A DNA stretch of 31,259 nt from VFZS01 sp964353255 (GCA_964353255.1 CAYGVJ010000061.1:1-31259); one strand, 5' to 3'; shown: positions 7,784-17,013, numbered from the stretch's first letter. Notes: a model not told the origin generated them from the sequence alone. Made by a program: numbers and translations.

Positions 7784-10015
7784 ATGAGGCTTCTCAAGGC
7801 GGTACTGGTCAGGGCGGCTCCGCTCCTGGTCGCCGGCTGTCTGCTATCCGATTGTCACGCGCAAGAGCGGATTGCGCTGTTCAATTGCCCGGGGCCCGTC
7901 TCGCTTGACGGGCTTATGAAAGAACCCTGCTGGCGGCAGGCTCAGGTGATTTCGAACTTCCTTCAGCGTGATCCCCGCGAGGGAGAACCCGCCACCGAGA
8001 AGACCGAGATACGTGTCGTTCTCTACCAGAAGACCTTGTACCTCGGAGTCGTTGCCTGGGATTCAAGTCCGGACCTTATCGTGGCAAAAGAGATGCGGCG
8101 CGATGGCGCCGTGGAGGAGGACGACAGCATCACAATCATTCTGGATACGTATCTCGATCATCGGAATGCCTTCTATTTTGCTTTTAACCCCAACGGGGCC
8201 AGGAAGGATGGGCTCATTGTCGATGAAGGCGCCCAACCTTCCGCTAAGAGTGGATCACCCGCCACCGATGACCCCACCGTCAACGCCGACTGGAATGGGG
8301 TCTGGGATGTGAAAGCAGTCGGCACAGACAAAGGCTGGCAGGCGGTGGTGATGATCCCCTTGGATACGCTCCGCTTTTCCAGCAACCAGCAACTTTGGGG
8401 AATCAACTTCCGTAGAATGATACGCCGGAAAAGCGAGGAGGTGCTCTGGCAGGCCTATCGCCGAAACGCGGGCATATTCAGAATCTCCGAAGCCGGGCTG
8501 TTGGGTGGCATACCCAAATTCCAACAGGCCTATCGCTATGAGGTCCGGCCATACATTTCCGGTGCCATAACCGAGACCCTGCCGCCGGCTGGTTCGCAGA
8601 CCTCTGACATGCTGCGCAAACACCCGGTGAAAGTTGGCGCCGACGGCAAGATCAAGCTGGCTGAGAACCTGGTCGCTGATCTGACGGTCAATACGGACTT
8701 CGCACAGACCGAAGTGGATCAAACGGTGGTGAACCTGACTCGCTTTCCCGTCTTGTTCCCCGAGAAGAGAGACTTCTTTTTGGAGAACGCCGGCTTCTTC
8801 GATTTCCTGTCGGCCGGCCGCAACCGCGTCTTCTTCAGCCGGCGCATTGGCCTTTCTCAAAATGGAGAACCCATACCCATTGATTTCGGCGGCAGGGTAA
8901 CAGGCAAGCTCGGCAAGTTTGATGTAGGACTCCTGAACATCAAAACCCGCGCACAAGGGACAACGCCCGCCGCCAACCACACTACTCTCAGACCCAAGTA
9001 TGGCTTCCTCAAGAAGTCGTACGTCGGCGCCATTGTCACCAATGTCTACAACACGCGGGACGGGAATCGCAACCAGGCCCTTGGACTCGACAGCGTATTC
9101 TCTTTCTCCAACTTCTTTGGGCAGAATCTGTCTGTCTCCTCCTCGATCGCTCAAACCTCCACCAAGGGCGTAAAGGGGGACCGCACTTCCGGCTATGTTG
9201 GCGTCGTGTTCCCCAACGATTGGCTCGAAGCATGGTTCACCTATGGTTTCCTCCAGAAGAATTTCAACCCTGAGCTGGGATTTCTGGGACGCGGCGCGGT
9301 GGAGCAATACTCGGCCAAATGGCGCTTCCAGCCCCGCCCTCCAGCCCCCTGGGACAAATGGATTCGCAAGGTTTACGTTAAGCCTCTTGAGTTGGATGTC
9401 TACAGGACCCTCCCGACCCACGAACTGGAATCGCTTAAGCAGGAGTTCCGGCCGATTGGCGTGGACTTTCAGAGCGGCGAGACTGTCGAATTCAACATCG
9501 TCCGGAACTTCGATCGGCTGGACGAGGACTTTAACATCTTCAGGGATGTTGTCATTCCCAAGGCCAGGTACTGGTGGACCAGCTACGAGCTTAGCTTCAA
9601 TACGTCTTCCAAACGGCGCTGGTACATTGACGCCGGAAAGCTCGGTTGGGGACAGTATTACAACCACGACATTAAAACGTTAAGCGTCAGCGGTAATTAC
9701 AGATTCACCAGCCACTTCAGCCTGGGCAGCAGTTATGCTATAAACCGCTCACACAATCAGAGTGACTCGTTCACCACTCACGAGATGACGTCACGCGCCG
9801 TGTATGCGTTCAGCAATCGCGCCAACCTTCAGGTCTTCACGCAATGGAACAACGACACTAGAACCGCAAGTGTCTACGTTCGGTTGCATATCATTCCAAA
9901 GATTGGAAGTGACATATACGGAGTATTCCTCCAGCTTCTCGATACCAGCAGGCAGCGCCGCGCCAATCTGGGAAGAGCCGCGCACGGAAAGATAGCGTAC
10001 CCCTTCTACCGTTAG
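7784..10015 (+). CDS. CBM9-like / DUF5916 domain outer-membrane protein
   Basis: The product is 743 aa. The N-terminal hydrophobic stretch LLKAVLVRAAPLLVAGC carries a VAGC lipobox-like site (Cys19), but cleavage after CHAQ by signal peptidase I is also possible. Residues ~28-215 form a CBM9-like beta-sandwich (SLDGLMKEPCWRQA, LYLGVVAWDS, DDSITIILDT, FYFAFNPNGARKDG). The remainder is the DUF5916 region (NLVADLTVNTDFAQTEVDQ, FPEKRDFFLENAGFF, FFSRRIGL), which has amphipathic strands typical of an outer-membrane barrel. Families with this fusion are common in Acidobacteriota and Bacteroidota and are thought to bind or process surface glycans; no activity is established. The ATG at 7784 was chosen because the signal peptide starts there; an upstream in-frame TTG at 7763 would spoil it. 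No strong ribosome binding site is visible. It converges on the amidohydrolase gene. Confidence 0.85.
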   Translation: MRLLKAVLVRAAPLLVAGCLLSDCHAQERIALFNCPGPVSLDGLMKEPCWRQAQVISNFLQRDPREGEPATEKTEIRVVLYQKTLYLGVVAWDSSPDLIVAKEMRRDGAVEEDDSITIILDTYLDHRNAFYFAFNPNGARKDGLIVDEGAQPSAKSGSPATDDPTVNADWNGVWDVKAVGTDKGWQAVVMIPLDTLRFSSNQQLWGINFRRMIRRKSEEVLWQAYRRNAGIFRISEAGLLGGIPKFQQAYRYEVRPYISGAITETLPPAGSQTSDMLRKHPVKVGADGKIKLAENLVADLTVNTDFAQTEVDQTVVNLTRFPVLFPEKRDFFLENAGFFDFLSAGRNRVFFSRRIGLSQNGEPIPIDFGGRVTGKLGKFDVGLLNIKTRAQGTTPAANHTTLRPKYGFLKKSYVGAIVTNVYNTRDGNRNQALGLDSVFSFSNFFGQNLSVSSSIAQTSTKGVKGDRTSGYVGVVFPNDWLEAWFTYGFLQKNFNPELGFLGRGAVEQYSAKWRFQPRPPAPWDKWIRKVYVKPLELDVYRTLPTHELESLKQEFRPIGVDFQSGETVEFNIVRNFDRLDEDFNIFRDVVIPKARYWWTSYELSFNTSSKRRWYIDAGKLGWGQYYNHDIKTLSVSGNYRFTSHFSLGSSYAINRSHNQSDSFTTHEMTSRAVYAFSNRANLQVFTQWNNDTRTASVYVRLHIIPKIGSDIYGVFLQLLDTSRQRRANLGRAAHGKIAYPFYR

Positions 10016-10022
10016 CCCGACG

Positions 10023-10040
10023 GCTGGCGGGCCGGCCAGC
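10023..10040. terminator. GC-rich hairpin between convergent genes
   Basis: GCTGGC-N6-GCCAGC lies in the 54-bp gap between two convergent stop codons. There is no T-tract on either side, so it may act as a weak bidirectional terminator or simply be an inverted repeat. Confidence 0.35.
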
Positions 10041-10069
10041 GGCGCGCGCTTTGGGGATCCCGGGGATGC

Positions 10070-11278
10070 TCAGCCGGTGGCGCTATTCTGTGCTCGCCGG
10101 AATGCGGCCAGCGCGTTCTCGCGGTACACCTTCCTCAGCACGGCGTCCGGCAGGCCGAATCCATTGAGCGGCCAGTGATAGTCGAAGTTGAAGTTGATGT
10201 CCTTCTCGTAAAAGTGCTCGTCGAGCGTCTCCAGGATCCGAAAGGTGGTGTTGAACATCCGCTGATCGTAGGGCATGTCCGTCCCGTACAGCACCCGGTC
10301 CGGGTGTTTCTGGAAAAACCGGGCCACGAATCTTGGGATCGGGGCGGTCTCCGCGAACCGGGCCGAGATGTCCGCGTAGAGATTGGGATTACGCTCGAAC
10401 ATCTGGCCCAGACGCGTCAGGTCGTAATCCAGATTGGCGAGGTGGCAGGCGATGAATACCGTCTTCGGGTGCTTTTGCGCTGCGCGCTCCAGACTCTGGA
10501 TCAGCCCGTCGTGCCCCATGAGGTCCGGTTTATCGTCCAGCCGCCAGGTGTAGCAATTCATGAGCCCGTCGTTGGTCCTGTCCATCGGTTCGTACGCCCA
10601 GATCGGATCCGAGACGTGGAGGTTGACCGGCATCCCCAGCCGCGCGCACTTCTCCCACAGTGCGTCCATACGGGGATCGTCCGCGTGCGGCCCGGCGGGA
10701 GGGCGTGGCTCGGTCGCGGCAGCGCTCGGCCGGCCCCGGTAACGTCGCCCAGTCTCAACGCCCACTCCGATGCCCCGGCCTTTGTCGCTGATTTCCCCCA
10801 CCCCGCGGGCGCCCAGGCGATGGCATTCTTCCAGTGTTTTGACCGCGTTCGGCCCAAATCCCGGCTGGTCGTTGCCAGTGAGGTCGAAGCCGCACCACAG
10901 GTCAAAGCGGCCCGAATACTTGGCGTAGAGCTGGCGGACCTCGGCGAACCGCTGGGCGGTCGTTGCGCCAGTGAAGATAACCGTCTTTTGCACACCGACG
11001 CCATCCATGATTTTGACCATCTCGTCGAGTTGCTCAGGAGAGCGGGCCGTGTGGCAATGCACATCGATGATCGGATACCTGGCCCGCTTGATCTCAGTCT
11101 TAGGCACTTTGTAGATGGACCTGGGACGGTAATCCTTGAGCCGGATCGTGTCCGGGTTGTCCTGCGCAGTCTCGGAAGCGCTCGGCCCCGCAGCCGGCCG
11201 GACCTGCGGAGCTTGAGCGGATCCCCGGCGCATCGCGAACGGCGCCCCGGACAGCATCATCCATTTTCTACGGTTCAC
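10070..11278 (-). CDS. Amidohydrolase 2 family metal-dependent hydrolase
   Basis: The product is 402 aa. The N-terminus NRRKWMMLSGAPFAMRRG resembles a weak Tat signal. The amidohydrolase-2 TIM barrel runs from ~70 to 395, with IIDVHCHTA (His-x-His metal ligands), NLHVSDP, FIACHLANLDYD and VLYGTDMPYD (metal Asp) in the expected order. Family members include ACMSD-type decarboxylases and lactone or ester hydrolases; the substrate is not readable. An insert around 155-195, rich in Pro, Ala and Arg, sits between two barrel strands. The start is GTG at 11278, because GGAAGGAG lies 8 nt upstream; a longer frame from 11302 would place that Shine-Dalgarno inside the gene. It follows the DUF5107-TPR gene on the same strand after 98 bp, so the two may be co-transcribed. 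Confidence 0.85.
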   Translation of the reverse strand: MNRRKWMMLSGAPFAMRRGSAQAPQVRPAAGPSASETAQDNPDTIRLKDYRPRSIYKVPKTEIKRARYPIIDVHCHTARSPEQLDEMVKIMDGVGVQKTVIFTGATTAQRFAEVRQLYAKYSGRFDLWCGFDLTGNDQPGFGPNAVKTLEECHRLGARGVGEISDKGRGIGVGVETGRRYRGRPSAAATEPRPPAGPHADDPRMDALWEKCARLGMPVNLHVSDPIWAYEPMDRTNDGLMNCYTWRLDDKPDLMGHDGLIQSLERAAQKHPKTVFIACHLANLDYDLTRLGQMFERNPNLYADISARFAETAPIPRFVARFFQKHPDRVLYGTDMPYDQRMFNTTFRILETLDEHFYEKDINFNFDYHWPLNGFGLPDAVLRKVYRENALAAFRRAQNSATG

Positions 11279-11376
11279 GATTCGTACTCCTTCCTCGGGC
11301 ATTCCGCTGAGCGACTGTAGCCATGCCCGACCTGCACGGTTACCCTGATTCTACTGTTCCAAGCGGGAAGGCGGCC

Positions 11377-14300
11377 TCATGGCGCCGTCTTGTATTTTTC
11401 CGCCTCTTTGGCCCGCCCCGTGCGCTCCAGTGCGATCGCCTTGTATTTCCGCCCCTCGGCCCAGGCCTCAGGATATCGCGCCGCTTGCTCGGCCGATTCC
11501 ACGGTCGGCAACTCCAGCACCGCGTCGGCCGCCTTGCGCCACAGCGGTTCGGCCTCGGCGGGTTTTCCCGCCGCTTCCAGCTCGCGCGCCGCCTCGACCC
11601 ACTCCCGCACCGTGGCGTCGATGGGCGGCCGGCCCACGTCCAGGTTCCGCGGGTACTCCGCCGCCTTGAGGATGGCGGCGGCGGCCTGCTCGTGCCGGCC
11701 CGCTTTCTGGTGATTGCGGGCCAGGCCCCACTGCGCCTGGCGGTAAATCATCAGGGCCGACATATCGCCTTCCCGGGCGTTGAACCGCGGGACTTCCAGC
11801 AGCCGAACGGCTTCGGCGAAGCGCCCCACGTCCGCGTAGGCGGCCGCCAGCGCCTGAATCACCACCGGGCGCGAACGCGCACCCGCCGGCGCCGCTTCGA
11901 GCAGGCGAACGCGGCGCTCGTGGGCCTTCATCGTCGCGAAGAGCCGGTCCAGTTCGAGGTAGAGGTGGTAATCGTCCGGCGCCAGGCGGATGGCGCGCTC
12001 GTAGGCGGCGACCGCCTCGGCGCGCGCGGCCGGCCGCTCGGCTAGCGCCAGACCCAGATTGCGGTGCGCCACCGCGTTGGACGCATCCAGCCGCACGGCG
12101 TCGCGCCAGGCGGCGACAGCCTCTTCGGCACGGTGCTTGGAGGCGAGCGCGTTGCCCAGATAATAGGCGGCGCGGCCATCTTGCGGATTCGCCTTCCGCG
12201 CCGCGCGCAACACCGCGATCTCCTCCAGTCGGTGCGGGAATACGAACCCCGGATCGCCTTTGGAGCCTTGCTCGTACAGCGCCGCGGCGCGGGCCCGATC
12301 GCCGCGGACGCCGTACAGATACCCGAGCGTGTAGGCGAACATCGGGTAGGGCTTGCGCTTCAGTCCCTCGTCCAGCACGTCGGACGCCTCGGTGGTGCGC
12401 CCGCAAGCCAGGTAGTCGAAGGCCAGTTCCAGCACCGAATCCGGCTCCCGGGCCAGCAGCCGCCACAGCTCGGCATGAACGCGGGTCGCCTCCGGCTCGC
12501 GCCCGCGCGCGCGGTTGATTTGATATTGCTCGCTCAGCGCGAGGTAATCGATCGGCATCTCGCGCACCACCGCGTCGATACGGGACTGGGCGCCATCCAG
12601 CCGCTTGGCGAGCCGTTCGGCCATTGCCAGGACGGTGCGCCCCTTCAGGTCGCGCGGTTCCAGTAGCACCGATTGCCTGAGGTGCTCGAGCGCTTCGCCC
12701 GTGCGGCCCGCCGCCAGCGTCATCTCGCCGAGCAAGTATCGGGCGGCGGATTCGCGGTAGCCCGCGCGCACGGCCCACAGCAGTTGCTGCGCCGCCTCGA
12801 AATCGCGGCCCTGCGCCCGCCGGACCAGTCCCAGATAATAGTGCGCGTCGCCGGAGGCGGGATTCCGAACCAGCGCCGCCTCCAGGTGCCCGGCGGCCTG
12901 GTCGTAGTCGCCGGTGCGGTAGTAGGAAAGCCCCAGCGACACGTGCGCCGGCGAGAAGCCCGGATCGCGCTCGAGCGCCTTCTGGCAGGCCGCCCGTGCC
13001 GCCAGCGTGCCGCCTCTCATCTCGGCGTCGAGACCCTCGAGGTAGGCCTGCTCGGCGCTGGTCGAAACCGGCGGATCCGTGGCGGGGCGTGTGGCCGGCC
13101 TGAACTCGGGGTTGCCGTCGATCGGGGTATCGGTGGCGTACCGGATCAGCTCGCGGCCGTCCCGGGCCGTGATCCGTACCGTAACGGGCTTGCCCGCCGC
13201 CTCGGGGGGCAGCGCGACCTCCGCGGCGAACGGCTCGGCCGGTGAAAGGCTCACCCGGCGGCTGTGGATCTGCCGCCCCCCGGCCTCGACCGCCAGGGTA
13301 GCGTCATCCTGGCGGGCGTTCACGTTCGCCGCGATCCGCACGCCGCCCTTCCCCAGTGCCACGCGCAGTGCCCCCTCCGTATTGGCCTCGCTGAGGCCGC
13401 CCAGCCGGTTTACCGGGAACCAGTAGTGGGTGAAGTGGTCCACGTAGTGCGGCGCGATGAACTGGCGGTCCCCCTGCGTCTCAAGCCGGCCGATCTGGAA
13501 CTCCATGTACTGCCCGTCGTTGTCGGTCAGCTTTTCGATCCAGATGTTGCCGCTGTCGGCAGCGCCCCAGGTGAAGATCTTCCTGCCGGACACGATGCGG
13601 TGGTCGGCCACGTGCACCACGCCCCAGTCCGACTTCTCTTGGTAGACGCACGTGAAATCGCGATACGAGTTCCGCGCGAACAGCGACAGAGCGTTGGGGA
13701 TCTGGCGGTAGAGGCCCACGTCCACTCCCTCGTGGATGGGGAAGTTGAACACCGGGAAAACGTCGTGCGCATAGCCCTCCCGCATCGGATAGATGAAGCG
13801 CGTTTCCTCGGTGGCCTTCGCCGCCGCATTCGCCCAATACCAGTAGCGGCCGGGGACCTCGCGCCGGTTGTTGAGGCGCACCTCAGTCTCCACCACCTTG
13901 CGGCCCGGCCGCAGCCGGATGATGACCGCCCACTGCGAACGCTGGATGCGCTCGGTGTCCCCGACTATCACGGTGGCCGAGCCGTCCGGCTCCGCCCGCA
14001 GGGCATAGTCGATGGGCGAAACCGTGCTGACCGAGTGGCCGTCGGGGAAGTTCCACTCGATGCCTCCCGACGTCCAGGCCCCGCGCGTGGCCACGCGGCC
14101 GTACTTGACGACGTGGTTGGTGTAAAGCGCGTCGCGATTCGCCGTCTTGTCGAAGATCGTCCAGAGCTTACCGCCCAGCTCGGGCAGCACCATCACCTTG
14201 AGGTATTCGTTCTCCAGGTAGACGGCCTGGTAGGACTTGGTCACGCGTCGATTGGTGAGCGAATCGAGCATCGTGTAAGGGTAAATAGATTTGCGCCGCG

Positions 14301-14493
14301 CCGGGCCGAACACGAAAACGGGGTTCGGATCGGGAGGTTCCAGCTCATAGGTGGGCATCACCAGAGCCTCCTCCCACACCCGCGCCGGGGGCGGTGGGGC
14401 CGGTGCCCCAGCGGCCGGCACGGTCGCGAGCAAACTGGCCAGACAGGCCGTCAGCCCGCCGCATATGGCCGATTTCATAGCAAAGCGAAACAT
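11377..14493 (-). CDS. DUF5107 domain protein with C-terminal TPR array
   Basis: The product is 1038 aa. A signal peptide (~1-30) ends at AAGA, so export is expected. Residues ~40-400 match the DUF5107 region, a beta-rich domain with galactose-mutarotase-like features (VMVLPELGGKLWTIFDK, SGGIEWNFPDGHS, VPGRYWYWANAAA). After a beta-sandwich linker, ~480-1000 is a run of tetratricopeptide repeats (for example GLSYYRTGDYDQAAGHLEAA and AHRNLGLALAERPAARAEAV). Related proteins occur near carbohydrate-use genes; the enzymatic role is uncertain and the TPRs probably mediate protein contacts. The ATG has TAGGAG seven nt upstream. A second Met at codon 6 is possible. Its upstream region is copy 2 of the 290-bp dispersed repeat. 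The coding sequence is much more GC-rich than the Oar gene. Confidence 0.88.
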   Translation of the reverse strand: MFRFAMKSAICGGLTACLASLLATVPAAGAPAPPPPARVWEEALVMPTYELEPPDPNPVFVFGPARRKSIYPYTMLDSLTNRRVTKSYQAVYLENEYLKVMVLPELGGKLWTIFDKTANRDALYTNHVVKYGRVATRGAWTSGGIEWNFPDGHSVSTVSPIDYALRAEPDGSATVIVGDTERIQRSQWAVIIRLRPGRKVVETEVRLNNRREVPGRYWYWANAAAKATEETRFIYPMREGYAHDVFPVFNFPIHEGVDVGLYRQIPNALSLFARNSYRDFTCVYQEKSDWGVVHVADHRIVSGRKIFTWGAADSGNIWIEKLTDNDGQYMEFQIGRLETQGDRQFIAPHYVDHFTHYWFPVNRLGGLSEANTEGALRVALGKGGVRIAANVNARQDDATLAVEAGGRQIHSRRVSLSPAEPFAAEVALPPEAAGKPVTVRITARDGRELIRYATDTPIDGNPEFRPATRPATDPPVSTSAEQAYLEGLDAEMRGGTLAARAACQKALERDPGFSPAHVSLGLSYYRTGDYDQAAGHLEAALVRNPASGDAHYYLGLVRRAQGRDFEAAQQLLWAVRAGYRESAARYLLGEMTLAAGRTGEALEHLRQSVLLEPRDLKGRTVLAMAERLAKRLDGAQSRIDAVVREMPIDYLALSEQYQINRARGREPEATRVHAELWRLLAREPDSVLELAFDYLACGRTTEASDVLDEGLKRKPYPMFAYTLGYLYGVRGDRARAAALYEQGSKGDPGFVFPHRLEEIAVLRAARKANPQDGRAAYYLGNALASKHRAEEAVAAWRDAVRLDASNAVAHRNLGLALAERPAARAEAVAAYERAIRLAPDDYHLYLELDRLFATMKAHERRVRLLEAAPAGARSRPVVIQALAAAYADVGRFAEAVRLLEVPRFNAREGDMSALMIYRQAQWGLARNHQKAGRHEQAAAAILKAAEYPRNLDVGRPPIDATVREWVEAARELEAAGKPAEAEPLWRKAADAVLELPTVESAEQAARYPEAWAEGRKYKAIALERTGRAKEAEKYKTAP

Positions 14494-14556
14494 AGCCGAT
14501 CTCCTATACCTGAGGCGCCCGCAAAGTCAGGGGAGCCCGAATTGGCCCGTCCTTTA

Positions 14557-14848
14557 TAGTCTGAATCCCAGCCGCTTGGGCTGCCATTCAGGCGCCCGGC
14601 GATCTGAGCGGTTTGACTTCGTGGTGGTGGCGTGCGGGCGACCGAACAGACCGCCACGCTCAGCGAAGTCGCCGTTCCCTGACACGGCATTCGTCGAAAC
14701 TCAGTTTCCCTCCCCGCCCTGTCCGACGGAACCACACAAAGGAGGGCCTGCGCCGTAGGGACCCGCGGTCCGACAAGCATGGCAGGCTGAGGCTAGCAAG
14801 CGAATCTGAAAATCCCCTGAAAGCGCTCCGCCTTCAGAATATCTTCAG
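14557..14848. repeat. Dispersed ~290-bp repeat, copy 2
   Basis: This is homologous along its whole length to 6651-6936 in the same orientation. It fills most of the 388-bp gap between the leftward DUF5107 gene and the rightward response regulator. It begins at the TTTATAG (minus-strand TATAAA) that could serve the DUF5107 gene and ends in the CTTCAG repeats that precede the regulator, so it carries sequences likely to matter for both genes. Confidence 0.75.
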
Positions 14849-14870
14849 TTTGGGCAGCTAGGGTTACAAT
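14832..14870 (+). promoter_or_regulatory. Direct CTTCAG repeats and -10 box upstream of the response regulator
   Basis: CTTCAG at 14832-14837 is repeated at 14843-14848, an 11-bp period typical of OmpR/PhoB-family binding sites. TACAAT at 14865-14870 (5 of 6 consensus bases) is a good -10 box, 11 nt before the start codon; the -35 is poor. A poor -35 with adjoining direct repeats fits activation, possibly autoregulation, by the encoded regulator (inference). Confidence 0.5.
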
Positions 14871-14881
14871 AGGCAACAGGG

Positions 14882-15559
14882 ATGAGAGTTCTTGTCGTTG
14901 AAGATGAGCCGAGGATGGCCGAGCTGTTGAAGCGCGGCCTGGAAGAGGAGGGATACTCCGTCCTCGTCGCGTCCGATGGCCCGCAGGGCCTCGGAATGGC
15001 TGAATCCTGCGAGCTGGATGCCATCATCCTCGACGTTATGTTGCCCAAGATGGACGGCTGTGAGGTGGCGCTCCGGCTTCGCCGCAATCTCAACCCGACG
15101 CCCATCCTGATGCTGACCGCATGCGACACGGTTCCCGACATCATCAGGGGCCTGGACAAAGGCGCCGACGACTACCTTACGAAGCCTTTCTCGCTCGACG
15201 TGCTGCTTGCCAGACTCCGCGCCATCATACGGCGCGGCGCCAGACCCCGGCCGCTGGAGCTGCGGGTCGCCGACTTGGTGCTCGCCCCCGCCACTCACGA
15301 GGTGGTTCGGGGCGGCCGGAAGATCACACTGACCAGGACCGAGTACAAGCTGCTTGAGTGCCTCATGCGCAGAGCGGCAACCGTGGTGCCCCGCGAGGTT
15401 CTCATCCAGGACGTGTGGGGCTTCGAAGGCGAGGTGGAGAGCAACACGCTGGATGCCTTCATTCGCCTGCTCCGCAGCAAGATCGACTTGAGGTTTGAGG
15501 CGAAGTTACTCCATACGATTCGGGGCATCGGTTATTGTCTGCGCGAGGAACCGGAATGA
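14882..15559 (+). CDS. OmpR/PhoB-family response regulator
   Basis: The product is 225 aa, the usual family length. The receiver domain (1-~115) starts MRVLVVEDEPRMAELLKRGL, with acidic residues at 8-9, phosphoacceptor Asp51 in IILDVMLPKMDG, Thr79 and Lys101 in LTKPF. A winged-helix DNA-binding domain (~127-222) includes LTRTEYKLLECLM and the recognition-helix region ESNTLDAFIRLLRSKID, ending HTIRGIGYCLREE. The closest types are CusR/CopR-like metal or envelope-stress regulators, but the signal cannot be inferred. Its stop overlaps the kinase start by ATGA, so the pair is translationally coupled. No strong Shine-Dalgarno is seen, and the short leader after TACAAT suggests near-leaderless translation. 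Confidence 0.94.
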   Translation: MRVLVVEDEPRMAELLKRGLEEEGYSVLVASDGPQGLGMAESCELDAIILDVMLPKMDGCEVALRLRRNLNPTPILMLTACDTVPDIIRGLDKGADDYLTKPFSLDVLLARLRAIIRRGARPRPLELRVADLVLAPATHEVVRGGRKITLTRTEYKLLECLMRRAATVVPREVLIQDVWGFEGEVESNTLDAFIRLLRSKIDLRFEAKLLHTIRGIGYCLREEPE

Positions 15560-17013
15560 TGACACGGCACTCGATCGGGTTTCGCCTGGCCACCTGGTAC
15601 TTCAGCGTGCTGGCGGTGGCGCTGATCGGTTTCGGGGCCGGCGTGTGGTTTGCGATGCGCCACAGTCTGTATGCAGCCGTGGACCACACCCTGAACGACC
15701 AGGTTCGAGGCGTGGCTCACTTTATCGAGCAACATGGCGCATCGCTATCTCCAGAGAAGGTGCGCGATGAGCTTCGGAAACATTCTCTGCTCGGTCCCGC
15801 AGCCGATCTATTTCAGGTCTCGGACAGTGGGGGCAGATGGCTTTATCGCTCGGACCCGCTCCAAGATTCCCAGATCTCCGCGCCCTCCACCGAGCAGTTG
15901 AAGGCCGGCGGCCGGTATGAGGATGCTTTAGTCCGAAGCGAACCGGTGCGATTCCTGTCCAGGAACGTCGCCGTCCGGGGCCAGTTGTACGCGGTCCAGG
16001 TGGCGGCGCCCCTGCACGAGCTGGCGGAGGGCCTGGACCGTATTCTCTGGATTCTGGTCGCCATTATTCCGGCGATCCTCGGCGTGGCCTCTTTTGTGGG
16101 CTACTGGATGAGCCGGCGCGCGCTGGTGTCTGTGGATGAGATCACCAACGCCGCCCGCTCGATCAGCGCACAAAACCTGTCCCTCCGGCTGCCCGTGCCG
16201 CATACCGGCGATGAACTGCAACGGTTGTCCGTGACCCTGAACGCCATGTTCGAACGCCTGGACTTGGCGTTCGCTCAGATCAAGCGGTTTACCGCGGATG
16301 CGTCGCATGAGCTGCGCACGCCCATTGCGCTCATGCGGACCACCGCGGAACTGGCGCTGCGCCGCAAGCGCTCTGGCGAGGAGTATCGGGAGGGACTGGC
16401 CCAGATCCTCGCGGAGCTGGAGCGGACGTCCACTCTTATTGAGCACCTGCTGCTCTTGGCCCGGGCTGACTCGGGCACGCAGATGCAGTTCAGCCCCATG
16501 GACCTGACGCAGACTGTCCGCGAAGCCTGTGAGCAGGGCCGCGTGCTGGCCGAAGCCGGGCAGGTCCTCTTCGATAGTAACGTTCCAGAGACGACTATCT
16601 GGGTGGAGGGCGATTGCCAAGCCCTCCGGCGAGGGTTCCTGATTCTGATCGACAACGCGGTCAAGTATACCGGTGCCGGCGGTCAGGTCCGCGTCAGCCT
16701 CATCCGGAAGGACCGCGCGGCCGACATCACAGTCATGGATTCCGGTATCGGCATTGCCCCGGAAGACCTGCCGCGCATCTTCGACCGGTTTTACCGGGCA
16801 GACAAAGCACGATCCAGAGAGCAGGGTGGCGTCGGCTTAGGTCTGGCGATCGCGCGCTGGATCGTGGAGGCACACCGTGGCCAGATCAGGGTTGAGAGCG
16901 CTCTGGGCCAGGGTTCTACCTTCTCCGTCACATTGCCTCTTCGCACCGGCGTGGCGAAGGTCCGCCCGCCGATGGTCTTACTGGGGGCCAGCCTCTCGCA
17001 CCGTGATCCCTGA
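15556..17013 (+). CDS. Sensor histidine kinase, HAMP-containing, CusS-like
   Basis: The product is 485 aa and an inner-membrane kinase. TM1 is ~8-33, the periplasmic sensor ~35-160 and TM2 ~163-186, followed by HAMP (~187-240), HisKA with phospho-His251 in FTADASHELRTPIALM, and HATPase_c with the N-box DNAVKYT (~366-372), DSGIGIAPED (395-404), the F-box IFDRFYRADKARS and the G2 box GVGLGLA. All kinase residues are intact. The ATG at 15556 was chosen for its 4-nt ATGA overlap with the response regulator stop. The domain order and size resemble heavy-metal sensor kinases of the CusS group; no metal efflux genes are in the window, so the stimulus is open. It converges on the toxin-antitoxin pair 94 bp downstream. 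Confidence 0.94.
   Translation: MMTRHSIGFRLATWYFSVLAVALIGFGAGVWFAMRHSLYAAVDHTLNDQVRGVAHFIEQHGASLSPEKVRDELRKHSLLGPAADLFQVSDSGGRWLYRSDPLQDSQISAPSTEQLKAGGRYEDALVRSEPVRFLSRNVAVRGQLYAVQVAAPLHELAEGLDRILWILVAIIPAILGVASFVGYWMSRRALVSVDEITNAARSISAQNLSLRLPVPHTGDELQRLSVTLNAMFERLDLAFAQIKRFTADASHELRTPIALMRTTAELALRRKRSGEEYREGLAQILAELERTSTLIEHLLLLARADSGTQMQFSPMDLTQTVREACEQGRVLAEAGQVLFDSNVPETTIWVEGDCQALRRGFLILIDNAVKYTGAGGQVRVSLIRKDRAADITVMDSGIGIAPEDLPRIFDRFYRADKARSREQGGVGLGLAIARWIVEAHRGQIRVESALGQGSTFSVTLPLRTGVAKVRPPMVLLGASLSHRDP

Noticed and set aside
7210..7797. Minus-strand frame of 195 codons in the 1.2-kb gap
   Set aside because: It covers repeat copy 3 and has low-complexity Pro/Arg/Ser translation with no similarity I can recognise and no ribosome binding site.
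8255..9667. Minus-strand frame of about 470 codons opposite the DUF5916 gene
   Set aside because: The plus-strand product has recognisable CBM9/DUF5916 motifs across the region; the antisense translation has none.
9890..10015. Possible frameshift near the end of the DUF5916 gene
   Set aside because: The last residues look unusual (VFLQLLDTSRQRRANLG), but the frame returns to the expected barrel end (GKIAYPFYR) without any shift, so divergence is the simpler explanation.
13264..14559. Plus-strand frame of about 430 codons opposite the DUF5107-TPR gene
   Set aside because: It is an antisense shadow, His/Arg/Val-rich, without start signals or domains.
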